Assembly: GCA_021740905.1 (NCBI GenBank)
Contig: JAIOYV010000011.1
Span: 38,228 to 102,227 of the forward strand
From: Bacteroidales bacterium
GTDB lineage: Bacteria; Bacteroidota; Bacteroidia; Bacteroidales; M50B96
DNA: 64,000 bases
Direction: 5' to 3'
In this document: positions 52,764 through 62,516 of the stretch, one piece after another
How the letters are laid out: every line of letters starts with the position of its first letter
Position numbering within the stretch: the stretch's first letter is position 1
The notes under the pieces: model-generated
Database searches by the model: none
Told to the model about the DNA's origin: nothing
What the model saw: only the letters and a program-made list of their open reading frames with translations
Position numbers and translations under genes: made by a program

Positions 52764-54188
52764 CTATGGATGAAACAATTCGTCCATTTTTATATTGTTC
52801 TGGATTACCCCTGTCGAGTAAATGTTTTGTTTCAAGCCAAAAGTTGTGATCATGGTGAGGAAAATTGACTTTTGGGTATTGGTCTCCCGGCGAAAAGTCC
52901 CCAATTTGTTCCTTAGCACGGCATCATAATTTTTATCGATAGCGAAGGGGCTTACCGAGTATTTTATTTCACAAAGGTTGATTATCTGGTCGCGACGGTC
53001 GATCACCAAATCCACTTGTGCCCCCTGTTCAATATCCTTGCTCCGCCACGACGATACGGTTGTTTGCACACCGGCAATGCCCAAAGCCTGTTTTATTTGA
53101 GGCAGGTGGTACATGCAAACTTGCTCGAAAGCATAACCGCTCCAAGCCCGGTGACTGGGACTGTCGATGGTGTTGATCCATGAGTTTTCGTCCATGGGTT
53201 GGGTGTCGGCAATAAATTTTAGGTAAAAGTGGGAATAGAAATCGACCAACTGATAAATGCCGTTTTTCCTTTTTTTCCCCCAGGGAATGTATTTCCTTAT
53301 AAACCCATTTTCCTCCAATTCGTTGAGCAAACGAGTTGTGCTCCCGGCATTGGGGAGCTTTGTTTGATAAATGATTTCGTCGCGAGTAAGTCCCATCGAC
53401 TTTTTGGCCAAGGCTTTTACAATGGTTTCGTACTTGTGGTAATTTTTAAAAAGCGACCGGTATAGGTTCGTGAATTCGTTCCGCAACAACCCGGTTTCAT
53501 CAAAACAAATCCTGTCGATGTTCTGGGTGGCACTATAGCCTTTCTCTACCTGATCCCAATAGAAAGGGATGCCGCCAAAGGCCATGTACAATTGGACGAT
53601 CTGGTACCGGTCTAATACCGAATTGCGTGTCTGCAAGAATTTTTCACACTCACCCAATGTAAAAGGAAGTAGCTTGATCCTTTTGGTAAGCCTGTTATGC
53701 AAACCTCCCTTATCGTTTATCAACCTGTTGACCATCCACGAAGTAGCCGACCCACACACAATAAGCACAACATCGTTTTGTGCCGAGGCCCAGTTGTTCC
53801 AGAAATGTTCGAATGCTTGGACAAACCCCGATTTTGGGGTATCGAACCACGGGAGTTCATCAATAAAAACTACCTTTCTTTTTTCTTTTGATTGTTCGAG
53901 GAACACTATTAATTGATGAAACGCTAACTGCCAGTTATTTGCCTTTTTTTCTTCGGATAGTGGGTCGGCCTTCTGTAGCTCAAGATGGAAGTTCATCAAC
54001 TGTTGCCCGAGGGTTGAGTTGGCCATTCCAGTCATCTTAAACGTAAATTTGCCTTCGAATACCGTGTTAATGAGGAATGTCTTTCCTACCCGCCTCCTCC
54101 CGTACAATGCAACAAACTCCGACTTGCTTGACTGGTATATTGAATTTAAGGCATTTACCTCATTGTTTCTTCCTATTATCTCTAACAT
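52764..54188 (-). CDS. AAA-type ATPase with DUF234/PD-(D/E)xK C-terminus
   Basis: 474 residues. Walker A G-R-R-R-V-G-K-T-F (30-38), Walker B V-V-F-I-D-E-L-P-W-F (near 106), sensor region V-L-I-V-C-G-S-A-T-S-W near 139, a winged-helix segment near 270-300, and a C-terminal domain with V-D-L-V-I-D-R then L-C-E-I-K-Y-S (about 392-410), a PD-(D/E)xK nuclease-like motif. This family is common in archaea and Bacteroidota, with unknown physiological role. It stands alone next to a toxin-antitoxin pair. Confidence 0.85.
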   Translation of the reverse strand: MLEIIGRNNEVNALNSIYQSSKSEFVALYGRRRVGKTFLINTVFEGKFTFKMTGMANSTLGQQLMNFHLELQKADPLSEEKKANNWQLAFHQLIVFLEQSKEKRKVVFIDELPWFDTPKSGFVQAFEHFWNNWASAQNDVVLIVCGSATSWMVNRLINDKGGLHNRLTKRIKLLPFTLGECEKFLQTRNSVLDRYQIVQLYMAFGGIPFYWDQVEKGYSATQNIDRICFDETGLLRNEFTNLYRSLFKNYHKYETIVKALAKKSMGLTRDEIIYQTKLPNAGSTTRLLNELEENGFIRKYIPWGKKRKNGIYQLVDFYSHFYLKFIADTQPMDENSWINTIDSPSHRAWSGYAFEQVCMYHLPQIKQALGIAGVQTTVSSWRSKDIEQGAQVDLVIDRRDQIINLCEIKYSVSPFAIDKNYDAVLRNKLGTFRRETNTQKSIFLTMITTFGLKQNIYSTGVIQNNIKMDELFHP

Positions 54189-54315
54189 GACAGGTTTTAA
54201 TTTGGCTGTAAATATATAAAATTACATACTTACAGCCAAATACAAGTACTATAATTGGCTTAATGTGACCGTAGTATTGTAGTTAAAGCCAAATATAGCT
54301 AAACTTAAAAAATCT

Positions 54316-54705
54316 TTATGATCTTAATCCCAACTCAATCGCATCAAGTATTGTGAGGATATTAGGAACAGATGTGTTGGGTGTTATCCGATTATCCTCA
54401 AAATGGATATGATGAGGGAAGTTTTCTAATTCTTTATGGTGAGGCGCGTTATCCCATCTCAGTATGAGCTTTTCTTTTTTATCCTGCCAGTGGTAACTAT
54501 ATTTTTTAGAAGATAGTTTTCCTTCATTTTCTTCCAAATATTCAAATAGCTCTATTGTGATTTCATTTTTCAATTTAACTGTCAATCGAATTTTTCCTTC
54601 CGAATATAATATGTCCCTCCGAAGAATTAAATACTCGGTATAAAGAGGATTTTCTAAAAGTCGAAGTTCAATTTCGACAAAGTATGCTTTAATAATTGAA
54701 TTCAT
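54316..54705 (-). CDS. TumE-type toxin (DUF6516)
   Basis: 129 residues. The family pattern is visible: a strand-rich N-terminal half, Y-S-Y-H-W-Q-D near 69, L-I-L-R-W-D-N-A-P-H-H near 80 and F-P-H-H-I-H near 95. The histidine-rich W-D-N-A-P-H-H segment is the family's likely active region. It starts 3 bp after the antitoxin-like gene, the TumA-TumE order. The name is by resemblance; activity is not shown. Confidence 0.75.
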   Translation of the reverse strand: MNSIIKAYFVEIELRLLENPLYTEYLILRRDILYSEGKIRLTVKLKNEITIELFEYLEENEGKLSSKKYSYHWQDKKEKLILRWDNAPHHKELENFPHHIHFEDNRITPNTSVPNILTILDAIELGLRS

Positions 54706-54708
54706 CCA

Positions 54709-55029
54709 TTATTTTCCCTGAAGGTTCAGGATATATTCTTCTGTTTTCCTTTTCATCTCAATGGTCGATGACCATTCAATAAAGTCAATTTCGTCTCCCA
54801 ACTCACCACTATCAAACTGCTGCTCAAAAGTCTTTGAGTCTAAATCATATTTTTCATTAAAATGAGCTAACAGATGATCAAAGCCCGCTATTTGGTCCTG
54901 AAGTTTATTTATCTCCCGGTGTAGAATTTTGTTAATCGTAATGTCTATTACCTGATCTTCCTTATCTTGATGGGCTATAAATTTCTCTAATCTCTTTATT
55001 TTACTTAATGTTGTTTGGGTTATTTCCAT
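54709..55029 (-). CDS. TumA-type antitoxin
   Basis: 106 residues, helical and acidic. It begins with a coiled-coil-like region (I-K-R-L-E-K-F-I) and ends with the S-G-E-L-G-D-E-I-D-F-I-E-W motif (81-93) typical of antitoxins beside DUF6516 toxins. No DNA-binding HTH is obvious. It is the first gene of the pair. Confidence 0.7.
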   Translation of the reverse strand: MEITQTTLSKIKRLEKFIAHQDKEDQVIDITINKILHREINKLQDQIAGFDHLLAHFNEKYDLDSKTFEQQFDSGELGDEIDFIEWSSTIEMKRKTEEYILNLQGK

Positions 55030-55123
55030 ATTCGCTTTGTTTTACACAAAAGTATCACTTAATACTTCCATTCACAAATTTTAACACATACACAGTTTCA
55101 AATATAAAATACCAGGATATTAA

Positions 55124-55147
55124 AAAGCCCGGCATTTCACCGGGCTT
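55124..55147 (-). terminator. Terminator of the outer-membrane receptor gene
   Basis: AAGCCCGG and CCGGGCTT pair around an 8-nt loop, with T residues following on the minus strand. Confidence 0.8.
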
Positions 55148-55159
55148 AACAATCTGTTG

Positions 55160-57589
55160 CTACATTCCCCCACCTATTTGTATGTCGGCTTCTTCGCGGC
55201 GGCGTTGGTAATCGTTCAGGCGGTAACTTAAGCTGATGCGGATGGTGGGCGATTCCCCATCCATCGAAAAGTAGGAGTAGAATCTGTCGTTGCGCGTACT
55301 GGTTTTGTAGTAGTGGGTATTGAATGGGTCACGTACGTTGAGGCTGATGGATGCCCGGCGGTCGAGAAAATCGTGACGGAAACCAAAGGCGGTGATGAAA
55401 TCTGCCTCCTTTTTCCCCTGCCCTTCCACATGTGGTGATGAATAAACTGCCGTGGCCTGCAAACGGGTATTTTTCCCCAGTCGGAAAATGGAGGTCAGAC
55501 GTGTATCAAAACTCATCGATGCCTGGCTAAAATCTTCTTCGATCAACTCACCTTGCATATCGATGTAGAACAGGTTACCACTTAGGGTTATGGTCCACCA
55601 TTTTTTTAGGTTTAGGTTGGTCATGAATTCCATTCCGGTAGCATCAATCCTACCAAGGTTTTCCCAGGTAATTATCAAATTATGGCCTTCCTTGTTGTCG
55701 ATCGACATAAGTTTTGTGTTGCGGCTTTGGCGATAAAATGCGGTGGCCGACAACATCCCCATTTTTATCCTTTTAATATAATTGAACTCCAGGGCATCGG
55801 TGTCGGCAGGTTTAAGCAAGGGGTTCCCGGCAAAGGCATTGTAACTGTCGTTGTAGCTTGGGAATGGGTTTAAATCCCAGGGCTGAGGACGGTCGATGCG
55901 GCGACTGTAACTCAGTTGGATTTGTTGCTCTTTGGCCAATTGTCGCGACAGGTGAACAGTTGGATAAAAATTCAGGATTTCAAGAGGCCATTTTTGGTCA
56001 AGGGTAAGCTGTTCGAGTAGTCGGTCGGTGTATTCGGCCCGTAATCCCAATTGATATTGAAATCCTAAAAATTGATTTGAATAGGTGGAATAGACCGAAT
56101 ATAAATTGCGCTTAAAGTCCATCGAATTTGAATAGCTACTGTCGTAGACCCACTCGCTCAATTCGCTGTCGTAATTTTCGAAGGTATAATCGTTGGTGCC
56201 AGGATTTAGGAAGGCTTGCAAACCGGCCTCTACTTTTCCAGTCCCAAGGGGAAGGGTGTAATCAAGTTTTACCTGGAGGTTTTCGCGGTACACTTCATCG
56301 AGGGTGCGTAGTTCTTTTGGGAGAGCTATTTCCGCTCCTTCATTATCAATGTCCACCTCACGGGTGTTCTGGCTACTTTCGCCATTCCAGTTCCAGGCTG
56401 TCAGGCTCGCATCCAACAAGTGACCTTCCTTTGCAAAGTAGTGCCGAAAACTGATTGTGCCCGAATAATACACCCCATCGATTTTGAAGATATTTTCGGA
56501 ATGGGCACGTCTCTCGTAGCCGGTAATGGTATCGTACTCGTGGTAGCGGGTATCAAAATCGCGGTCCTGACCATACCCCCCAATGGTTCCCTGAAGGGTA
56601 AGGGTCGATTTTGGGCTTAGATAAAAATCGGCACCGGTGGTAAAATTCCAGGGAATATTGGCTTGCATTCGGTCGGTATTTTCAGTTAAAAAAGATACAG
56701 TGTCGCTCAAATAGCTTTCCCTGTTATTGGTAGTAACCGAATAAAAATTATTGAGGTTATAGCTTCCGCCCACGAAAATATTGGCTTTTTCGCGCTTGAA
56801 GTTTACATTGAAATCGCCACCATACTTCCCCTTGGTCCCTGCCGAAACGCTGACCAGGCCATTGATCCCTTCGAGTTTTTCCTTTTTCATGATGATGTTG
56901 ATGATGCCCGCTGTCCCGTCGGGATCGTATTTCGCAGAAGGATTGGTGATGATCTCGATATTTTCGATGCTGTTGGCTGGGGTTTGTTTCAACATCTCAG
57001 GTCCCGAAAGGATTGTGGGCCGGCCATCTATGAGCACAGTGTAATTCATCGACCCCCGTAGGCTTACATTGCCCTCGATATCGACCTGTACGCTGGGCAC
57101 GTTTTCAAGCACCTGAGCAGCAGTGCTCCCGGCAGCATCGGTGTGCTGGCTCACATTTACCACTTTTTTATCTATTTTGAAATCGACATAATTCCGGTCG
57201 GCAACTACCTCCACATCTTCAATTTTTTCGATGGCCGGTTCAAGGTCGAGTTTTTCAATCTGGAAATCTTTTGTTTCGGATGAAAGCTCAATATTGCCAA
57301 TCATTTTTTTCTGATACCCAATAAAATTCGCCACCAGATAATACTTCCCGTAAGGCACCTTTTCAATTTGGAAATTTCCGTTTTCATCGCTGATAGTGCC
57401 GGTTACAAGGCTCGAATCGATGGCACTGTACAATACAAGGTTGGTGTATTCGATGGGTTTGTTCAGCAATTTATCGAATACTGTCCCAGTGATTTTACCT
57501 TTTCCTTTTGGGGCCGTTTCGGTGGGTTCGATGGCAAACAAAGAAGAGCATACAGCAAGCAAAAAGCTAATCAACAGAATTTTTTTCAT
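55160..57589 (-). CDS. TonB-receptor-like outer-membrane barrel protein
   Basis: 809 residues from the ATG at 57589 (M-K-K-I-L-L); the frame reaches 57619 but this start gives a good signal peptide (~20 residues). A carboxypeptidase-regulatory domain (~30-110: G-T-V-F-D-K..G-T-I-S-D-E-N-G-N-F) is followed by a plug-like domain with N-V-P-S-V-Q-V-D near 170 and N-P-S-A-K-Y-D-P-D-G-T near 222. A ~560-residue barrel ends I-Q-I-G-G-G-M, as in the OMP_b-brl_3 group. No SusD partner is present, so it is not a classical glycan uptake pair; substrate unknown. Confidence 0.9.
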   Translation of the reverse strand: MKKILLISFLLAVCSSLFAIEPTETAPKGKGKITGTVFDKLLNKPIEYTNLVLYSAIDSSLVTGTISDENGNFQIEKVPYGKYYLVANFIGYQKKMIGNIELSSETKDFQIEKLDLEPAIEKIEDVEVVADRNYVDFKIDKKVVNVSQHTDAAGSTAAQVLENVPSVQVDIEGNVSLRGSMNYTVLIDGRPTILSGPEMLKQTPANSIENIEIITNPSAKYDPDGTAGIINIIMKKEKLEGINGLVSVSAGTKGKYGGDFNVNFKREKANIFVGGSYNLNNFYSVTTNNRESYLSDTVSFLTENTDRMQANIPWNFTTGADFYLSPKSTLTLQGTIGGYGQDRDFDTRYHEYDTITGYERRAHSENIFKIDGVYYSGTISFRHYFAKEGHLLDASLTAWNWNGESSQNTREVDIDNEGAEIALPKELRTLDEVYRENLQVKLDYTLPLGTGKVEAGLQAFLNPGTNDYTFENYDSELSEWVYDSSYSNSMDFKRNLYSVYSTYSNQFLGFQYQLGLRAEYTDRLLEQLTLDQKWPLEILNFYPTVHLSRQLAKEQQIQLSYSRRIDRPQPWDLNPFPSYNDSYNAFAGNPLLKPADTDALEFNYIKRIKMGMLSATAFYRQSRNTKLMSIDNKEGHNLIITWENLGRIDATGMEFMTNLNLKKWWTITLSGNLFYIDMQGELIEEDFSQASMSFDTRLTSIFRLGKNTRLQATAVYSSPHVEGQGKKEADFITAFGFRHDFLDRRASISLNVRDPFNTHYYKTSTRNDRFYSYFSMDGESPTIRISLSYRLNDYQRRREEADIQIGGGM

Positions 57590-57883
57590 CATAAGGCATT
57601 TTAGTTTTCCGGCGGTCACATATCAACTACCTGACCATAAGCCTTATCGTGTTGATTTTGGGATATATGTATATTAGATTGAATTTGATTAGGCTGTAAA
57701 AACCGTCCGAATACGCACAGCGATGTTTTTTATCGGGCAATTTTTGCTGAGAGGCTGCATTATAGCTGTGAAAAACATAAAGTGGCCATAACAAAGAAAT
57801 ACAAATGCCACAGATTCACAGATTAGTTCAATTCCCACAGATAGATTCTCAGAGTTTAATCATACTTGTAAATGGTAAAATTA

Positions 57884-59197
57884 CTACTTCACAATTTTCC
57901 GGGAATAAACTTTCCCTTCAAAAGAAATCTTTAAAATATAAATTCCCGATGAGTAGCCCGTAGAGGGAATTGAATAAATATTTCCATCCTTTTCAATTTC
58001 GACATCCATTTTTCTACCCAACACAGAAAACATATCAATTTCAGGAATGCCTGAATTAATCTCAACATAGAAAATACTTGAAAATGGGTTTGGATAAACC
58101 TGAATATCTTCAATGCTTGGTTTTCCGGGGCTTTCAGCCGAAAGGGTTTGAAAGTCGAAGTTTACCATTACCATTGGAATCTCATAAAACCAAAACCAGT
58201 CAGTTGATAATCTGACCACAGCGGAAACCTCGAAATCATGTAAAGAAGAGTTGTCGGAGCCTAAATAGATACTTTCGTTATTGCCATAGTACAACTCGGC
58301 CCCTGCGATATATTGTTTGCCTTCTGTGAGGATATTATATGGTAAAATCGGCCATAGCATTGGTAATTCGACCCATTGGCCGAGATCGGTAGATTGGATT
58401 TCGTATTCATCGGTCATTGTCATATCATTTATCGTAGAATCTGTACTGACATAGACTAAACCCTTTATATAAGTGCCGGGGTTACTTGAAGGATCGATAA
58501 AAAACGACAAAGACTTTACGGTATCTGTTGCCGTTTGCCAGAATTGGATGCCCACAAAATCGCCGGGTTGTCCACTCCCAAAATCTTCTGGGGAAACCTT
58601 ATCGTTGTGGGTATGATACCTCGATATTGACTTATTTTCTGAAATTTCGAATTGGACCAAATCGGCCAGGTTGTTGGCCGGGTCCATATCTATTTGGTCT
58701 TGGCTGCACGACATGGCAACCGTATAGACATTGGGCCCGCCGGGTGTAAATTTGTCGGGGTGTATGAGTTGCACCGTCCCTGAAACACCAAGGCCAGTAA
58801 TGGAATCCGATTGCTCATAGACAATCACACCTCCATTGTCGGTGATTTGTGTGTTGAGTTTTACATTGGTTTGTGGGGAAGTACCAATATTCCAAATATC
58901 GCCAGAAAAGCTTATCGGCATAATCTGGTTAACGGGGCGGTTCGAATAAAAACCATCGGGGATGTAATTTGTTCCATCCCAGGCCCAAAAGGTGATGTAA
59001 ATTTCATTCATCTTAATATCATCGGCAAAATAGGTCTCTGATAATTCTTTCGTTTGATCATTTCCAGTGTAAGATGAATGGGAAGGATAAAGAGGTTTCA
59101 AAATACCATTATTCTGATTTTGAGCTACTACGGAAACAGCAAACAAAATTATTGTCCAAAAAAAGAAAGCTCGTTTATTATCAATCACTGTTTTCAT
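57884..59197 (-). CDS. T9SS cargo protein, paralogue 1
   Basis: 437 residues with a signal peptide (ends near V-A-Q, residue 25) and a type A sorting tail (V-Y-P-N-P-F near residue 365, basic end Y-S-R-K-I-V-K). The body shares several blocks with the next gene: G-F-Y-S-N-R-P-V-N-Q-I-M-P near 82 and M-S-C-(S/N)-Q-D near 158, then P-A-N-N. So the two are tandem paralogues. No catalytic motif was recognised; perhaps an adhesin-like surface protein. Confidence 0.8.
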   Translation of the reverse strand: MKTVIDNKRAFFFWTIILFAVSVVAQNQNNGILKPLYPSHSSYTGNDQTKELSETYFADDIKMNEIYITFWAWDGTNYIPDGFYSNRPVNQIMPISFSGDIWNIGTSPQTNVKLNTQITDNGGVIVYEQSDSITGLGVSGTVQLIHPDKFTPGGPNVYTVAMSCSQDQIDMDPANNLADLVQFEISENKSISRYHTHNDKVSPEDFGSGQPGDFVGIQFWQTATDTVKSLSFFIDPSSNPGTYIKGLVYVSTDSTINDMTMTDEYEIQSTDLGQWVELPMLWPILPYNILTEGKQYIAGAELYYGNNESIYLGSDNSSLHDFEVSAVVRLSTDWFWFYEIPMVMVNFDFQTLSAESPGKPSIEDIQVYPNPFSSIFYVEINSGIPEIDMFSVLGRKMDVEIEKDGNIYSIPSTGYSSGIYILKISFEGKVYSRKIVK

Positions 59198-59269
59198 TAT
59201 TTCATAAGTTAAGGTTACTTTTCAAAATATGGATCTGCTTTTTCAAGAGGGAAAAGGCGTTTTTCTAAA

Positions 59270-60526
59270 TTACTCCTTCACAAATTTCCGGGTAAACTCC
59301 TGCCCATCTATCATCAATCTTACAAAGTAAATCCCGGCAGGAAATTCTTTCATGTCTAAAGAAAACGTATTGTCATTCTCCAAGATAGTAGTCGGTATGT
59401 CATCGCCAAGCACATTGAAAATTTTTATTTCTTCAGTCTTTGCAGATGAAGCCTGAATGTATAGTTTGTCGGTGACAGGGTTGGGATACAATTTGAATAA
59501 ATCGTTGGCCTTATTACCAGAAGGGTTCGCTATATCATAATAAGTTGGCTGAAAATTAGCCTCAATCATTGGGATCTCATTGACAGGATTTCCAAAGCTA
59601 TCCCTAAATGAGGTTTCAATTTCATAATTGTGAGGGCCAACTGTGTCTGTTCCGATGAACAATTCACCACCCATCATCGTGTAGAATTCAATTCCTACAA
59701 GGTATTCTTTACCACCCTCCAATACTTCACTCCCCGGATTAATAATATAAACAGGAAGAGTAATCCAGCCCCCAATACTTCCTGGTTGAACAATAGATCC
59801 ATCGGTTGATATTATTTCTAAAAAAGACGAATCTACTACCTCATATATAGTTCCAATGAGTGAAACTGAACCCTGTGTGGCCGTGTCGATGTAAACAGAT
59901 ATGCTGTAAATAGTATCGGTGTTAACGAGATAAAAATAGATGCCAGCAAGACCACCCGCACCGGGTCCATAATATTCGTCAGGTGAGAAATTATCGTTGT
60001 AGAAACGAGCGCGCGAAATTACCTTGTTTTGAGAAATATTGAAGCTTACTGTATCCAGTTCGTTGTTGGCCGGGAAAAGGTCGGTATCGTCCTGGTTGCA
60101 AGACATCGAAACATGATATCTGTTTTGCCCAGGAGGTGTAAACGGATCAGTTAGGTTAAACCAATGGTTGTTCGCCACAAGCAGTTCGGGTATCGTATCG
60201 GAACCCAGATACTGCAAGTTGCCAGCCGTATTGTGTATTTCGCTAGAAAAACTCACCCCGGTTTGATCGCTTGTCCCAACATTTGTAACCCTGCCCTTGA
60301 ATTTCACCGGCATAATCTGATTGACCGGACGGTTGGAATAAAAACCATCATCGAAATAGGCTGTATCGAGCCAGGCCTGAAAATTAATATAACCCGAATC
60401 CAACGCAATGTCGCCGGGGGCAAGGGTACTTTTCAAAATAGATTTTTCCTGCGCGTTTACATTACAAACAATAATGAATAGCGCAATGGCTGTTAAAAGA
60501 CTAATTTTCAAGACAAAATTTCTCAT
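59270..60526 (-). CDS. T9SS cargo protein, paralogue 2
   Basis: 418 residues, the same plan as paralogue 1: signal peptide ending near V-N-A-Q, the G-F-Y-S-N-R-P-V-N-Q-I-M-P block near 62, the N-V-G-T-S-D-Q-T strand pair, the M-S-C-N-Q-D-D-T-D block near 143, and the L-Y-P-N-P-V-T-D-K-L sorting tail near 345. It lies 72 bp upstream of paralogue 1 on the same strand, with little DNA between, so the two may be co-transcribed. Function unknown. Confidence 0.8.
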   Translation of the reverse strand: MRNFVLKISLLTAIALFIIVCNVNAQEKSILKSTLAPGDIALDSGYINFQAWLDTAYFDDGFYSNRPVNQIMPVKFKGRVTNVGTSDQTGVSFSSEIHNTAGNLQYLGSDTIPELLVANNHWFNLTDPFTPPGQNRYHVSMSCNQDDTDLFPANNELDTVSFNISQNKVISRARFYNDNFSPDEYYGPGAGGLAGIYFYLVNTDTIYSISVYIDTATQGSVSLIGTIYEVVDSSFLEIISTDGSIVQPGSIGGWITLPVYIINPGSEVLEGGKEYLVGIEFYTMMGGELFIGTDTVGPHNYEIETSFRDSFGNPVNEIPMIEANFQPTYYDIANPSGNKANDLFKLYPNPVTDKLYIQASSAKTEEIKIFNVLGDDIPTTILENDNTFSLDMKEFPAGIYFVRLMIDGQEFTRKFVKE

Positions 60527-60750
60527 GGTTTATTCGATTAAGTTATCAGTAAAATTAAATTGTGAATGGAAATAAAAAATGTTATCCAAAATTACGCGAA
60601 AAAAATCAGAATAAAAAATTGGAAGAGTTGAAAAGAGTTCTGAGTTGAAAAAGTTCAAAGTTGAGGATTTGCCGGTATGATGGTGTTTGTTAATTCCATG
60701 ACCGTGTATCTTAACCCGAAACCCGATTCCCGAAACCCGAAACTCTCAAC

Positions 60751-62016
60751 TTATTTGCTATCCTGGTTACTCGATAGTTTTGTCCTGGATCGGTACATAT
60801 TTACTTTATTGAAAAGATGATAGGGCGAGTTATACATGATATCTAAAACATCCAGATAGTTATCCAATTCGGGGTAATCGATCAATTCGGCCTGTTGAAA
60901 TTTGAATAACGCACGGTCTATCTTAAACTTCTCCACAACCATTGGCGATAGTACTGGTATTTTGTATTTGGTAAACGATTTTCCGCCTTGAACCGTCCAG
61001 ATGTTGTTTTTTTCGTCGCCCCAAACCGATTTAGTTTGGATATAATCGCCCACAGCGGCCAATTCAAAATTGTTCATAGATGTCGAGACCACATCAAAAT
61101 CAGCATTCATCTTGTTGAAATCAGTGGGGATTGCCCCGTAACTGATCTGGGTCCAAAAATACAAAGATGAAAAATCATCGTAGAAATTTATTGTACATCG
61201 ATAATCCGTAAAATCGGCGGCGGGATACGACAAAGTAATCGACTTATACGTGTTCACTAAGTCGTTCAGCACATCGACCCGGTACGCCCCTTCGTAATGA
61301 TGTCCAGTTTCAGGGTACCCGTACAAACTTGTCCTAATCCCGAATGAGTTGCTGGCGAAGTTGACTGTATGTAAGCTTGCTTCTTTCATTCCTGATACGG
61401 ACAAGTCTTCGTTTCTACCGCCATCCACCACGTTATGAAACCATTTATATCGGATGCCATATTCCACCGTGTTCAGTTTTAAAAATATTTCTGCGGGGCT
61501 TTCATAAAAATTAAAACTGAATGGTTGGCCCATCGAATTGGTGTTTGTGCGAGTGCTCCATTTCGAAGACATGACATAGCCTTTGTGGTCTGGGGCGTTT
61601 TGAAAATTGAAATCAACCTTGTTTCCATTTTCCTCATCAGCCGATTTTACCCCTTTAAAAGTCCACTCTGAACCGACTGCGATACCCAGGTTTGTGGTAA
61701 TGATAAACTGGTTTTGGTCGTGCTTGTAATACACCGTGGTAATATTGATAGTATCGGGATAATCGGCGTTTTCATCGGTGGGCAACATCTCGAAACTGTC
61801 GTTTCCTTCCCAGATATGTTCCGATAGTACGTTCCCATCGTCATCGCAAATAAAAATTATGGCCTCGGCCGATTTTGGCGACAGCCAATCGCTTTCGAAA
61901 GTGGCTTTAAACAGGAAGCCAGGGGTCGCATCAATGGGTTTATTTTCTGAATCCTTTTTGCAAGAGGCCACAAGCATCAGCAGGATAAGACCTAAAATAT
62001 AATATTGAGTTTTCAT
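60751..62016 (-). CDS. Lipoprotein of unknown function
   Basis: 421 residues from the ATG at 62016. The signal peptide ends in the lipobox M-L-V-A-S-C (about residue 19). The body is beta-rich with repeated aromatic strands and no recognised motif; a G-Y-P-E-T-G-H-H-Y segment lies near 230. It could be a surface binding protein. No partner genes. An AGTTGAAAAGAGTTCTGAGTTG repeat lies downstream (60622-60665). Confidence 0.65.
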   Translation of the reverse strand: MKTQYYILGLILLMLVASCKKDSENKPIDATPGFLFKATFESDWLSPKSAEAIIFICDDDGNVLSEHIWEGNDSFEMLPTDENADYPDTINITTVYYKHDQNQFIITTNLGIAVGSEWTFKGVKSADEENGNKVDFNFQNAPDHKGYVMSSKWSTRTNTNSMGQPFSFNFYESPAEIFLKLNTVEYGIRYKWFHNVVDGGRNEDLSVSGMKEASLHTVNFASNSFGIRTSLYGYPETGHHYEGAYRVDVLNDLVNTYKSITLSYPAADFTDYRCTINFYDDFSSLYFWTQISYGAIPTDFNKMNADFDVVSTSMNNFELAAVGDYIQTKSVWGDEKNNIWTVQGGKSFTKYKIPVLSPMVVEKFKIDRALFKFQQAELIDYPELDNYLDVLDIMYNSPYHLFNKVNMYRSRTKLSSNQDSK

Positions 62017-62414
62017 AATCATTTCAAAAATAAGTAAAGTTTTATACCTGAAATTTGCACGACTAAGTTCAAGAATAAAATTAAGTTGTGCAAGTAGGAA
62101 ATGGTGTGAACAAAAAAGCCCGGTTCAGAATGGGGATTTGGAATGATAGAAAACCCTTTGTGAAACTTTGAGGATTAGTGTCCTCCCCACAAAAATGACG
62201 GGGCAGGCTGTGGCAAATTTTTGTTTTTGGACTTTTCCAAGTGGGTTCATCGCTCCATCACTCCAGGGTATTCTGTTATTTAGAATCAAACTAAAATATA
62301 AACAGAAAGTAGTTTATAGCTCTCTTACGCAACTTGCCAGCACAATTCAACGTCTGTAAAAGCGTTTGTAATTCTGGACAAGGCAAATCAACCAGAAAAA
62401 GAATACAAGCACAT

Positions 62415-62445
62415 ATTGTTCAGCATTTTTTTATTTATAAATTTG
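62415..62445 (+). promoter_or_regulatory. Promoter of the 62517 lipoprotein
   Basis: ATTG (62415-62418) and TAAATTTG (62438-62445) are 19 bp apart. Otherwise the 500-bp spacer 62017-62516 holds no gene that can be supported. Confidence 0.6.
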
Positions 62446-62516
62446 CAAACTCTTAAAATTAAAATAAATTTGTGAACTTGAATATTAGCATAATAAGAAT
62501 CAATATTTTAGAACTT

